A DNA stretch of 44,024 bases from a virus: positions 1-44,024 of the IMG/VR virus record IMGVR_UViG_3300042525_000667; one strand, given 5' to 3'. Position 1 is the stretch's first letter. Every line of letters begins with the position of its first letter. The notes beneath the pieces were generated by a model, which was given only the letters and a program-made list of their open reading frames with translations, searched no databases and was not told the DNA's origin. The translations under genes were made by a program, and so were the position numbers. Shown in pieces: positions 30,121 through 38,750 of the stretch.

Positions 30121-30714
30121 CTACTTAATAGTTTGTCCACATTCTGGACATGTTTTAGGCTTCTTAGCAGTCTTATTAGGCTTTGAAGATTCATCAGATT
30201 TCTTTACTGCTGCCCCGCCAAACTTGGGACGACCAAAACCTACGATAGATATCATTATATTCTTTTTATTTTTTTTATAGGCACGGAGTTGCTTACAAAC
30301 CTCTCCACCATTTCTCTGACTGCCCTTTTTATTGCTTGAAGTATTGCCCTCAATGCACCAAACAGTACCATCGCCATTATCTTCAATAACAATACCTACG
30401 TGAGAAATTCTATCGACACCGTCTGATGGGAAATCAAAATAGGCGATATCTCCTGGTTCTGGATCTGCTAAGTCTCCATCAATCCATGAGCCTGCTTTCT
30501 TAAATGCAGCAGCACCACTTGGAGTATAAACGGTATTGGGAACCTTTACGCCTGCCTCATTTGCACACCACATAACAAATGAACCACACCATGGTTGAAA
30601 ATTGGCCTTAGCAAATTTACCATATTTAGTTTCATTATCTTTCGGACCTTCAATAGTTCCAACTTCACCCTTGGCTACTTCAATTAATTTTTCTGCTGTT
30701 CCCATTTCTGCCAT
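30121..30714 (-). CDS. Endolysin, CHAP-domain amidase/peptidase
   Basis: A 197-residue protein. The CHAP/NlpC-like site has C43 in WCGSFVMWC, H105 in RISHVGIVIE, and the polar residue in IEGNTS about residue 122; the GDIAYFDF turn is typical. It cuts peptidoglycan peptide or amide bonds. A short Lys/Pro linker leads to CPECGQTIK, half of a zinc ribbon, perhaps a dimer or wall-targeting tail. It is followed upstream by a membrane protein, a lipoprotein and another membrane protein, forming the lysis cluster. Confidence 0.87.
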   Translation of the reverse strand: MAEMGTAEKLIEVAKGEVGTIEGPKDNETKYGKFAKANFQPWCGSFVMWCANEAGVKVPNTVYTPSGAAAFKKAGSWIDGDLADPEPGDIAYFDFPSDGVDRISHVGIVIEDNGDGTVWCIEGNTSSNKKGSQRNGGEVCKQLRAYKKNKKNIMISIVGFGRPKFGGAAVKKSDESSKPNKTAKKPKTCPECGQTIK

Positions 30715-30716
30715 GA

Positions 30717-31130
30717 TTAATCCTTATCCCAATCAGTATCTACTGGCTGCTCTTCTGGCATAGCACCATCTGGTTTTTTAGCAAGTCTTGCTCTAACTTC
30801 ATCAAGTTCTGCATCAAGTTTATCTTCTGCCATTCTAATTTCTGAGTCTACTTTTTTATTATCCACTTGTGCTTGCATAATATCTTTTGCTCCACTTTGC
30901 CCAATCAATAAACCAGCAAGTGTTCCTGTGATAAATGTCGCTACTGATCCCAACACATTGAAGAACATCTTGTCGTTTTCTGACTGTGCTCCAATTGGTT
31001 GGGTTACAAATATAAGAGCGTACAAAATTCCTAACGATGTCGCTAATAAAATTGTTCCAAGCGTTATGCCAAGAATAAACTTAAGTCGTGCGTCAAGATC
31101 CTGCGGTGTTAATCTTTCTTTTTTACTCAT
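30717..31130 (-). CDS. Holin-like two-helix membrane protein
   Basis: A 137-residue protein with two membrane helices (LKFILGITLGTILLATSLGILYALIF and VLGSVATFITGTLAGLLIG), then a charged helical C-terminal domain ending in acidic residues. It is three bases upstream of the endolysin gene, so it is the best holin candidate, though the longer charged tail is also seen in phage membrane proteins of unknown use. Confidence 0.62.
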   Translation of the reverse strand: MSKKERLTPQDLDARLKFILGITLGTILLATSLGILYALIFVTQPIGAQSENDKMFFNVLGSVATFITGTLAGLLIGQSGAKDIMQAQVDNKKVDSEIRMAEDKLDAELDEVRARLAKKPDGAMPEEQPVDTDWDKD

Positions 31131-31308
31131 CCTGTTTTCCTATCAAGTCTTTTGTACAAGTTCCTGTAGCCTCACATATAGGTGGGTTACACTCCGCCTT
31201 TTCCCAGTTTGCTGGATCCTGGCAAGGATAGCGATAGTGACCGTCATACCCGCAGCCACCAAGGCCTAATACAAGTATACACGATAATAAAATATGAGGA
31301 ATCTTCAT
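31123..31308 (-). CDS. Small lipoprotein
   Basis: A 61-residue protein with a type II signal peptide (ILLSCILVLGLGGC, lipobox LGGC) and a Cys/Pro-rich mature part containing YPCQDPANWEKAECNPP, like short lipoproteins of aquatic phages (from memory). In the lysis context it may be a spanin-type or exclusion lipoprotein. TATAAT ends six bases before the ATG. Confidence 0.65.
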   Translation of the reverse strand: MKIPHILLSCILVLGLGGCGYDGHYRYPCQDPANWEKAECNPPICEATGTCTKDLIGKQDE

Positions 31309-31325
31309 ATCTGTATTATACCAAG

Positions 31326-31535
31326 TTATTCTTTCTCTTCACGAAGCGGGATGGTGATAAGCCATAGGGCTATTGATATTAATGTGGCTACCCCCACTAC
31401 CTGCTGGGCGGTACCTGTAAGGGTAAGCCAGGCGATAAAGAAGCCAAGGATGGTAAATACTTGGGCTATGCTCTCAATAATAGCAGCCTTAAACCACTTA
31501 AAGAGTCCTTTGACTACCTTCTTAATCATGTTCAT
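31326..31535 (-). CDS. Small membrane protein in lysis cluster
   Basis: A 69-residue protein with an amphipathic basic start (IKKVVKGLFKWFKAAI) and two hydrophobic helices. It may be a second holin or antiholin. GGAGGTTATAATATG gives a good ribosome site. Its start abuts the end of the large secreted protein. Confidence 0.55.
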   Translation of the reverse strand: MNMIKKVVKGLFKWFKAAIIESIAQVFTILGFFIAWLTLTGTAQQVVGVATLISIALWLITIPLREEKE

Positions 31536-31536
31536 A

Positions 31537-33162
31537 TTATAACCTCCTTAGTGACATAACTGAACTAACAATATTTCCTACCAAAATAACAGGTATAACT
31601 ACCTCTTGAACCTTTTCTCTTTGATCATCTGTCATATCTTTACCCCACTCTGATGGGTTTAAAACCTTAGATAAATCTATATCAGTCAATGCTGCTATTG
31701 GATTTTCTAAAAACTTGTCTGCTTGTATTTCTGTTACAGCATCTGCTAATGTATAAGGCATAGGAGCGTCTGCATTTTCTTGTGCCCTTTCAGCAAACTC
31801 AACAACGGCTGCTGCTACAGCAGGATTTTCTTTTGCTACTTCTGCAATAAGGGCAACTTCTTCTGCCTTAATGCCAAGATCTTCTGCCAACTCTTTCTTT
31901 GCCTCTGGATTTAATTCAGTCAAAAAGTTTGATACTGCTGACATTAATTTAGCATCATTAACGCTAATTAGTTTGTTTAACTTTTTAAGTTCTTCGTCAG
32001 AAATAGGGCTACCATCTGTGTTATCCTTATCTGGTGTTACTACAGGATCTTCATCAACAGGTTGCTCAGGTTCAGGCTCTGGGGTTGGATTTGTATCCGT
32101 TGGCTGAGGTGAAGGCTCTTCTAAAGGCTCTGGAGTTGGATCCGTCTCTTCGTTCTCCTTATCTGTGGTATCAGGGCTTGGAGTTGGATTGGGATCTTCT
32201 GGTTCAGTTTGCTCATCATCTGGCCAACGAGGATCCTCTGGAGTAACTATCTCTGGATCAACCTCAACATCAGGTTCAGGCAAATCTGGTTCTTCTGTAG
32301 AGTCAGGTGTTGGTGTAGGATCTGGCTCTGGGGTAACTTCTTCTACTGGCTCGTCACCATTAATAGAAGCAATAAGATTATTTAAGTCTGATATTTCATT
32401 AGCGAGTTGCGCTGCCTCTGCTACCTGCTCCTGCTGTTCTTCAGGCGTTATAGGGGCTTCTGTGGGCGTTGGAGAAGGTTCTGGAGATGGTTGTTGGGTA
32501 GGAGTAGGAGAAGGTTCTGGGATAGGCTCTGCAGCAAGTGTAGGGGCTGGATCAGAGGCTGATACCTGCGTAGCACCCCATTGCTCAAGAGACACGATAG
32601 AGCCATCATGCAATCGAACGCCTGTTCTAAGATTTTGATATTCTGGACCTTGATAACTATAGGACACTGCTATACCACCAGTATTAGTAATAGCCACTAA
32701 TATATTTACTGTGCTTGGTTGTGCCCCATAGTTACCGAATGGAACCATGTTTAGGTTAATTTGAAATCCACCCTCTGAATAATATATATCCAAACCAGAT
32801 GTACCGCTTGCTCCTGGAAACCAGTCCATTGAGTATAAGGAGATAGATGGCGTATTAGGATATGCCCAGTATGTGGGATCAGGTTGTCCAAATGTAATTA
32901 CTGAATTAGTTGTAGCGTAAATGTTTTCATACTGTACCCCGTCAAAAGTCACGGTAGTTGCAATTGGTATTTGATAAGATATGTCGTCACCTGAACAAGT
33001 ATCCATATGATTTACTGTAGGTTGTTCATCACCATTATATGCTGCTGCGATGGTTTGCGATTGAATATAGTTTACACAAGTAGCGTTAGCGTTTTCTGGA
33101 AGCCATAGGTTGAACCCAAAAGCCAATAAAGATGCTGTCAGTATTCGGGTTAATTTTTTAAT
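31537..33162 (-). CDS. Secreted Pro/Glu/Thr-rich surface protein, probable ATT start
   Basis: A 541-residue protein. Read from ATT (33162) it starts KKLTRILTASLLAFGFNLWL and ends its signal peptide at NANA, so a typical export signal is restored. GGAGGAAGAAAGG lies upstream and an extended TATAAT further up. The mature part has a beta-rich domain (about 30-210), a long PEPSPTPTxxP/E-D spacer (about 215-410), a helical domain (410-510) and a final hydrophobic helix (VVIPVILVGNIVSSVMSL). The in-frame ATG at 33252 is inside the terminator of the previous gene and before the promoter, so it is rejected. Likely exported and anchored; it resembles wall-spanning adhesins. Function unknown. Confidence 0.7.
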   Translation of the reverse strand: MKKLTRILTASLLAFGFNLWLPENANATCVNYIQSQTIAAAYNGDEQPTVNHMDTCSGDDISYQIPIATTVTFDGVQYENIYATTNSVITFGQPDPTYWAYPNTPSISLYSMDWFPGASGTSGLDIYYSEGGFQINLNMVPFGNYGAQPSTVNILVAITNTGGIAVSYSYQGPEYQNLRTGVRLHDGSIVSLEQWGATQVSASDPAPTLAAEPIPEPSPTPTQQPSPEPSPTPTEAPITPEEQQEQVAEAAQLANEISDLNNLIASINGDEPVEEVTPEPDPTPTPDSTEEPDLPEPDVEVDPEIVTPEDPRWPDDEQTEPEDPNPTPSPDTTDKENEETDPTPEPLEEPSPQPTDTNPTPEPEPEQPVDEDPVVTPDKDNTDGSPISDEELKKLNKLISVNDAKLMSAVSNFLTELNPEAKKELAEDLGIKAEEVALIAEVAKENPAVAAAVVEFAERAQENADAPMPYTLADAVTEIQADKFLENPIAALTDIDLSKVLNPSEWGKDMTDDQREKVQEVVIPVILVGNIVSSVMSLRRL

Positions 33163-33195
33163 AGTCCTTTCTTCCTCCAGATTAAATACAGGACT

Positions 33196-33201
33196 ATTAT
33201 A
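33196..33201 (-). promoter_or_regulatory. Extended -10 box TGTTATAAT
   Basis: TATAAT (33201-33196) preceded by TG on the minus strand, right after the upstream terminator and about 34 bases before the ATT start. No clear -35 was found. Confidence 0.5.
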
Positions 33202-33227
33202 ACATTTTATTTGAAATAAAAGAAAAA

Positions 33228-33249
33228 GGGAGCCAGTTTCCTGACTCCC
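33228..33249 (-). terminator. Intrinsic terminator after the Ala-rich surface protein
   Basis: GGGAGTCAG and CTGGCTCCC form a nine-pair stem with one mismatch and a four-base loop, followed on the minus strand by TTTTTCTTTTATTT. A textbook rho-independent terminator. Confidence 0.85.
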
Positions 33250-33268
33250 CAATCTATTAATTTGTTAA

Positions 33269-34417
33269 TTACTTAACAAGTGTAACTTTTGCAGAAGGGT
33301 TCTTCTTGTTCCACTTCTTAGCAAGATCATTGAATGCCTTCTTCATTGCAGCGATTGCAGCAGCATTATCTGCCTTAACCTTTGCAAGTTCAGCAGCATG
33401 TGCAGCAGTTGCATCAGCAAGAGCCTTATCTGCAGTAACCTTAGCGGTTACGGCATCAGCCTTCAACTTAGCAATTTCAGCAGCAGCAGTAATAGCAGCA
33501 GCATCGGCAGCAGCCTTTGCAGCAACTGCATCAGAGGCAGCCTTTGCTACAGCAGCAGCAAGAGCAGCATCTGCAGTTACCTTATCAGCAGCACGAGCAG
33601 CCTTTTCTGCAGCGAGTGCAGCATTAGCAGTAGCAAGTGCTCCAGCAAGATCAGATACTGTTACGATTGCAGTCTGAGAAGTTGTTGCCAACTTAATTGT
33701 TGGAACAGATGTTGGTGCAGTAATAGATGCTCCAACGGCAACGGTTCCAGCAGTTGCAGGAAGTGAGATCTCTGATGTGTAACGACCTGTTACAAGAGCA
33801 TCAGCAGTTACTGTTCCAGCAGTTGCGCCACCGAGAGTAGTAACAGTTACTGTATCAGCAACAGCGTTGCCGAAAATATCTGCTACATCAAGAGTTGCAG
33901 TTACCTTGCCAGAAATATTTCCTGAAGCAGGGATTGACATCTTAAGATCGTATGCAGGACCTGCAACACCCTTAAGATAGATTGTTGTTGCTGCACCAGT
34001 TACAGAAACTGTAACAGCAGAAGCAGCAGTACTTGTTGTGTATGCATAAACAGTCGCTGTTGTTGAAGCAGGTGTGACTGTGATTGATGAGGATCCAGCA
34101 GATGCATTAACTGTTGAACCAATTGCAGATACGAGGCGTGTGTTCGCACCAACTGCAGTAAATGTTACTGGTGTTCCAGCAACGACAGTAGCAGTGATTA
34201 GAAGTGCTTCGTTGTTAGTAGCAGTTGAGGTATCTGCAACGCTTACTACGTTGTCAGATGGAACCTTAACTAGAAATGGTGAGGCTGCAGTACCTGCGCC
34301 AGAAACTTCAGTGGTTACGTCTACTGAAACGGTATTGGCACTTGCAGGTGTCACTACGAGTGTGCCCAGTGTCATGGCTGCAACCACGGCAAGAGCGATC
34401 TTCTTAAATGAATTCAT
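33269..34417 (-). CDS. Secreted Ala/Thr-rich protein with Ig-like part and coiled coil
   Basis: A 382-residue protein starting MNSFKKIALAVVAAMTLG, with a signal peptide ending at TPASA; AAAGGAGAAAA lies before this ATG (34417), better than the in-frame ATG 34438. Residues about 25-235 are Thr/Ala/Val beta repeats, Ig- or S-layer-like; about 240-355 are an Ala/Lys/Glu coiled coil; the end is KKWNKKNPSAKVTLVK. Its DNA looks more GC-rich and more biased in codon use (GCA/GCT Ala) than the neighbours, suggesting host origin. It sits between terminase and the lysis genes. It could be a virion fibre or a host-surface protein mimic. Confidence 0.78.
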   Translation of the reverse strand: MNSFKKIALAVVAAMTLGTLVVTPASANTVSVDVTTEVSGAGTAASPFLVKVPSDNVVSVADTSTATNNEALLITATVVAGTPVTFTAVGANTRLVSAIGSTVNASAGSSSITVTPASTTATVYAYTTSTAASAVTVSVTGAATTIYLKGVAGPAYDLKMSIPASGNISGKVTATLDVADIFGNAVADTVTVTTLGGATAGTVTADALVTGRYTSEISLPATAGTVAVGASITAPTSVPTIKLATTSQTAIVTVSDLAGALATANAALAAEKAARAADKVTADAALAAAVAKAASDAVAAKAAADAAAITAAAEIAKLKADAVTAKVTADKALADATAAHAAELAKVKADNAAAIAAMKKAFNDLAKKWNKKNPSAKVTLVK

Positions 34418-34444
34418 TTTTCTCCTTTTATTATTCATTTTGGT

Positions 34445-36229
34445 TTATATTGTTTTTAGTCTATCCAAATAGTCTTTTATATCTTCTATTTGACTAGGTT
34501 TATATTGTATCACGTTCTCAGGGAGCGTGTCAACTCTACGAGGCTGTCCACGAAAAGTGTGAATGTCTACTTCAAGGTTTTGATCCCTTGGAGTATATGA
34601 TATCGCACCAAAGATGGAACCGCAAACTGCGTCTGCAAGGTCCTTAGATTTCTTTCGTGGATGGTCTACTTTATCATTTTTCATAATCTTAAGTTCTGTT
34701 AATTCTTCAAATAGTAATTCAATGGCAGGCATGGCAAGCCTTTCTTCGTATATAAGCATAGCCATATCTTCATAATGTTTCTTTGCTACAGATACCGTCT
34801 CTGTTCTTATGCCTACCGCCTGTAGTTCATTTTGAATATCAAATGATTGCCAACGGTCAAATGTAACAAGTCCTATATTAAACCCAAGTCTGCGTAGATT
34901 TTGTATCCACTGTTTTACTTCAGATAAATTGACTGGTCCTTCTACCTTCGGCTCCCACCATGCCACCGCATCGACAACCACTACTGGCGATATCTGTTCA
35001 TAATCTTTTATTACCTGCACATTAACCCACTTCTCAACATGTGAGATTGCTACCGCACATTTATCATGCTTTTGTGCAAGGTCAGCATGAACATAATAAA
35101 TTTTGTCTGGATCTGGTTTAAAGTTTTCTTCAAATCTTCTGAATTGGTCAAGTGGATTTCTTATTGTCATACAAGAACGAACCTTGTCTGCCTGCTTAAA
35201 AAATGCATCTGATGCATATGTAGGAACACAAGCAAAGCGCATCATTGCATCTCCTAGGTCTGTCATGAAAGCAATCTTAAAATCATCTACTTTTCTAGTA
35301 GGATTTACTTCCCATGTAGGTCTTTTAAGGGCAAAAACTCCAGGATATTTATATGACTTAATATGATCTTCGTCCCAGGCTATATCAAACCAGTTATCCT
35401 TGTCATCTTCTGGTAATAGTGGGTTAATTATAAATCTATGTGTTCTTGATATTATTTCTTTATCAGCAATTACTGCTTCATACCGCTCAGAAATGAAGTC
35501 TCCGTTATAACGGGGGAATGAAAGAAGAACTACTTTTCCAAGATCAGGGAAACGAGAATCCACTGACCCACGGAATGCTTTATAAATATTATCGGCAGTT
35601 TTACCTTGTTCATTTCCTGTTGCAACCTCAGATGCAAAACCAGAAATCTCATCAAGAACTGCAAGCAAAAGATTTAGACCCTCATGTGATTCTCTTTCTG
35701 AATGTCCAGAGTAGACAGTAATTGATTTATCAAAGCCTATTGAGTCTACCTTTGCTTCATATTTACCAGCAAACCAAGGAGACTTTTCGATCTTAGTCTT
35801 AAAACCTTTAAAGAAAACATTCTTTGCTTGTTGTGCGTTAATAGCCACATTGATTAGGTCTATTGCATCTCCACTTGGTTTTCCGAAATATCTTGCAGGG
35901 TCTTTAAGACATAATAACTTATAGACAATATAAGCACAAGCAACAGTAGAGGTGAAGTCCTTCCCACTACCCTTCCCAAGTTGTAAAATGATTTCGTTTT
36001 TTGTGTATTTTTCATAATATCTTGCTCCTTCCTCTTCTCCCATAATGTTTTGTAAATCTTCTTTGCGATATATCTGACTCATTGCCTGGACTATATCGTA
36101 TTGAATATCTGATAATCCTGGTTGTCCTAAATAATCTGGAGACTCAACAAATGTCTTTGCATCTACTGGAGTTTCTTCAAAATGGTTATCGGCAAGTGCC
36201 TCAAGAAAATCATTGAACATCGTGGACAA
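34445..36229 (-). CDS. Terminase large subunit
   Basis: A 594-residue protein with a Walker A-like LGKGSGKDF (84-92), a Walker B LLLAVLDEIS (about 180-190) and an RNase H-like nuclease domain marked by VHADLAQKHDK and the late DLADAV. It is the motor and nuclease that packages DNA into the head. Length is normal. It overlaps the small-subunit gene by 20 bases. No capsid or portal gene follows. Confidence 0.9.
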   Translation of the reverse strand: MSTMFNDFLEALADNHFEETPVDAKTFVESPDYLGQPGLSDIQYDIVQAMSQIYRKEDLQNIMGEEEGARYYEKYTKNEIILQLGKGSGKDFTSTVACAYIVYKLLCLKDPARYFGKPSGDAIDLINVAINAQQAKNVFFKGFKTKIEKSPWFAGKYEAKVDSIGFDKSITVYSGHSERESHEGLNLLLAVLDEISGFASEVATGNEQGKTADNIYKAFRGSVDSRFPDLGKVVLLSFPRYNGDFISERYEAVIADKEIISRTHRFIINPLLPEDDKDNWFDIAWDEDHIKSYKYPGVFALKRPTWEVNPTRKVDDFKIAFMTDLGDAMMRFACVPTYASDAFFKQADKVRSCMTIRNPLDQFRRFEENFKPDPDKIYYVHADLAQKHDKCAVAISHVEKWVNVQVIKDYEQISPVVVVDAVAWWEPKVEGPVNLSEVKQWIQNLRRLGFNIGLVTFDRWQSFDIQNELQAVGIRTETVSVAKKHYEDMAMLIYEERLAMPAIELLFEELTELKIMKNDKVDHPRKKSKDLADAVCGSIFGAISYTPRDQNLEVDIHTFRGQPRRVDTLPENVIQYKPSQIEDIKDYLDRLKTI

Positions 36230-36746
36230 TTGTAATCACTTCATCTTTTTTAGCAATATCAGAAAGCCTACGCATGATCTCATCACGTATTTGTGGATAT
36301 TCAGAAGCAATATCACGAAGAATTCCCATAAGTATTTCTTGCTTCTTTTCTATCTGCAACATTTCTTCTGCTAACTCTTTATTTTCTAATAGACCTGCTT
36401 TTTGAAGCATATCAATTCTTTTAGACTCAATATCCATAACAAGTTTTATGGCTTGTGTCTTAGCGCCTAAATTATTAGTCAGGCTGGCTTCATCTATAAC
36501 TTCGTATGATTTTGCAATTAATTTGTTATAGTGAGTATCAGCAATAGCAAGTGCTTCTTTTGCACGAGCACGAATAGCATCATTAGCAGATGCCATAACT
36601 TTCCATTCATTAATATGCTGAACTACACGATTTCTTGGAATTGCCAAATCTTTAGATATTTTGGTAGCATCATTACCCTTTAGATATTCTCCTACTACTG
36701 TATTAAGTTCATCAAGATGCTTGACTAAATCTTCTTCAGTTGACAT
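36210..36746 (-). CDS. Terminase small subunit-like protein
   Basis: A 178-residue, mostly helical protein with an N-terminal helix-turn-helix (NDATKISKDLAIPRNRVVQHINEW, about 25-48) and a long coiled region. Position directly before and overlapping the large subunit supports the call; the HTH would bind the packaging site. Confidence 0.68.
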   Translation of the reverse strand: MSTEEDLVKHLDELNTVVGEYLKGNDATKISKDLAIPRNRVVQHINEWKVMASANDAIRARAKEALAIADTHYNKLIAKSYEVIDEASLTNNLGAKTQAIKLVMDIESKRIDMLQKAGLLENKELAEEMLQIEKKQEILMGILRDIASEYPQIRDEIMRRLSDIAKKDEVITIVHDVQ

Positions 36747-37704
36747 GATTCTCTTTCATATAAAAATCATACACTTCTGTTGACCAAAAGGAATGATATG
36801 CGGTTCCATAATGTATTTTATCCCTTGCAACCAAATAAAACTTATCTTCTTTATTTTTCATATGATAATTCTGTATCCAGTCTGGTGAAGGCCATGTAGT
36901 CTTATAAATTGAATCTAGTTCTACTGCATTGCTATTTAAAAAATTTGCCATTGGAGGGGACCAGGAAAATATAAATAATTGTATGTTATTCATTTTACAA
37001 AATGTTTCTAGCATTAATAAATATTGATATATATATATAAATTTTTCATAAACAATTGCTGAGTCAATTGTGTTTTGAAAGGGCATAACAGAATGAAAAT
37101 ATTTATCTTTAAAATATTCAAAGTTTTCCATTTTGTTCAAAGATATTTTATCTTTCCATTCTGTTTCTGTTGAAACTATGTTTTCTATTACAGTATAAAA
37201 TCTACAAACATCTGGCAAGTTTAAAAAAATTACATCTGGTTTAGAATAATTATTTATGTATCTGAAAATATCTGTTACAATCTGAAAAGTACTAATTGCT
37301 GGCATACTGATATTATAATAACCCGAAACTTTTTCTTTTTCTTTTATTTTATTATAAACTAAATAGGGCCATATTTCTTTAGAATAAAGACCTGTCCCAT
37401 AGGTTACAGAGCATCCAGCAAATAATATATGTTTTCCATCATGCTCTTTTTTAAATTCATCAGATCTAAAATTTTGAGAATTCAAAGTCAGGGTATCAGG
37501 TTCATCAATATAATTAATAATCCATGGTTCATAATTCATATCGTCAGTGTCTAATTGATCAAATACAAAGGCATGATTCCTACTCGAAATAGATTTTAAT
37601 TCTTTACCAAAAGCATTTAAAATTTTTACACGAGAAGAAACATTAAGATTCATACATCCAGCATAATTTGTTAAAAAAGTGTTTAGATTTTTTTTGTATG
37701 ACAT
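36736..37704 (-). CDS. SGNH/GDSL hydrolase-like protein 2
   Basis: A 322-residue protein with HILFAGCSVTYGTGL (S99) and a C-terminal ARDKIHYGTAYH (D295-x-x-H298). Very similar in block order to the neighbour at 37707: both share DEFKKEH.GKHILF and the KIKEKEKVSGYYN segment, so they are tandem duplicates. It overlaps the terminase small subunit by 11 bases. There is no signal peptide. Esterase or O-acyltransferase activity is expected; the substrate is unknown. Confidence 0.66.
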   Translation of the reverse strand: MSYKKNLNTFLTNYAGCMNLNVSSRVKILNAFGKELKSISSRNHAFVFDQLDTDDMNYEPWIINYIDEPDTLTLNSQNFRSDEFKKEHDGKHILFAGCSVTYGTGLYSKEIWPYLVYNKIKEKEKVSGYYNISMPAISTFQIVTDIFRYINNYSKPDVIFLNLPDVCRFYTVIENIVSTETEWKDKISLNKMENFEYFKDKYFHSVMPFQNTIDSAIVYEKFIYIYQYLLMLETFCKMNNIQLFIFSWSPPMANFLNSNAVELDSIYKTTWPSPDWIQNYHMKNKEDKFYLVARDKIHYGTAYHSFWSTEVYDFYMKENHVN

Positions 37705-37706
37705 AA

Positions 37707-38738
37707 TTATTGATTATGATCCTTTTTATACCAAGAATATGCTAATTCAGCCCAAGCATACTGATATGCAGTCCCCTCATGTATGCCATCTCTTGCGTTG
37801 ATTGTAAAATTATCATTTTTATTTAACAATATGTACTCAGCCATTAAATCCTGAGTTAATTTTATATCATCTTTAGTCCTAGAAATGTTTTTAAATGAAT
37901 CCAAGTCTGTTTGATCTAAAAACCAATTTGTGCTTAAGTTATGAGAGAATATATATAATTCTATATTATTTGCTTTACAAAATGTTTCTAGCATCATTAA
38001 ATATTGATACACATATATAAATCTTTCAGCATGTATTAAGTGTTGCGTTTCTGGAGGCTTTCGTTCCCCTGCCCATACAGGTCTTGCTGCTATGTTATCA
38101 TCTTCTGCATTTAGCGGAACTGTATGATGCCAACTAGGAAATGTTTTTAAAAAATTAAATTCTTTTGGAAAATGAAGAACACGATCTTTGTAAATAGGCA
38201 TTGAGTAAAATCTTGATAAATTGGGTAAATTTATAAATATTGTATCTGGCTTTGAATAAGTATCAATATATTTAAAGATATCCGCAACAATTTCAAAAGT
38301 TCCTATTCCCGTAATTGCTAAATTATAATAACCAGAAACTTTTTCTTTTTCTTTTATTTTATTATAAACTATCCATGGCCAAATTTCATTATTGTAAAGT
38401 CCAACACCATAAGAATTTGAACATCCAGAAAACAATATGTGCTTTCCTTCATGTTCTTTTTTAAATTCATCAGATCTAAATAAAAGTGAATTAACCTGAA
38501 GGGGGTCTGGAGAATCTACATAATCTAAAATCCATGGTTGGTGTTCTGCTAGGTGCTCCAAAGTTTGATATGTTAGTCTATTTTGAGAAACGCTTCTAAT
38601 CTCATCTATGCTTTTATTAAATGAAAATACTAGTTCTGGAAAAGAAAATCCTACTAAATTTTTATTGAGTGGATTTTCTACTCTTTCTCCGATGTTTACA
38701 TCTACTTCAGGGATATTGTGATATTTTAAGGTTTTCAT
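37707..38738 (-). CDS. SGNH/GDSL hydrolase-like protein 3
   Basis: A 343-residue protein with HILFSGCSNSYGVGL (S107) and ARDGIHEGTAYQ (D317-x-x-H320). Compared with the paralogue downstream it has a longer N-terminal part. TATAAT ends six bases before the ATG, so it starts a leaderless transcript that continues into its duplicate and on to the terminase genes. Confidence 0.66.
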   Translation of the reverse strand: MKTLKYHNIPEVDVNIGERVENPLNKNLVGFSFPELVFSFNKSIDEIRSVSQNRLTYQTLEHLAEHQPWILDYVDSPDPLQVNSLLFRSDEFKKEHEGKHILFSGCSNSYGVGLYNNEIWPWIVYNKIKEKEKVSGYYNLAITGIGTFEIVADIFKYIDTYSKPDTIFINLPNLSRFYSMPIYKDRVLHFPKEFNFLKTFPSWHHTVPLNAEDDNIAARPVWAGERKPPETQHLIHAERFIYVYQYLMMLETFCKANNIELYIFSHNLSTNWFLDQTDLDSFKNISRTKDDIKLTQDLMAEYILLNKNDNFTINARDGIHEGTAYQYAWAELAYSWYKKDHNQ

Positions 38739-38750
38739 AATATTATTATA

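Noticed and set aside
32165-32638. Plus-strand Ser/Gly-rich ORF of 157 codons opposite the Pro-rich protein
   Set aside because: It is the antisense shadow of the PEPSPTPT repeat; no promoter or ribosome site.
33163-33252. N-terminal extension MGSQETGSLF... of the Pro-rich secreted protein
   Set aside because: It overlaps a clear intrinsic terminator and lies upstream of the TATAAT promoter; it would bury the signal peptide behind 30 residues.
33306-34472. Plus-strand Ala/Ser/Cys-rich ORFs opposite the Ala-rich surface protein
   Set aside because: Antisense shadows of a repetitive GC-richer gene.
36736-38738. Idea that the paired SGNH genes are capsid or portal proteins because they adjoin terminase
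   Set aside because: Both keep the GCS nucleophile and D-x-x-H dyad and are related to the protein at 16612 far from any packaging gene.
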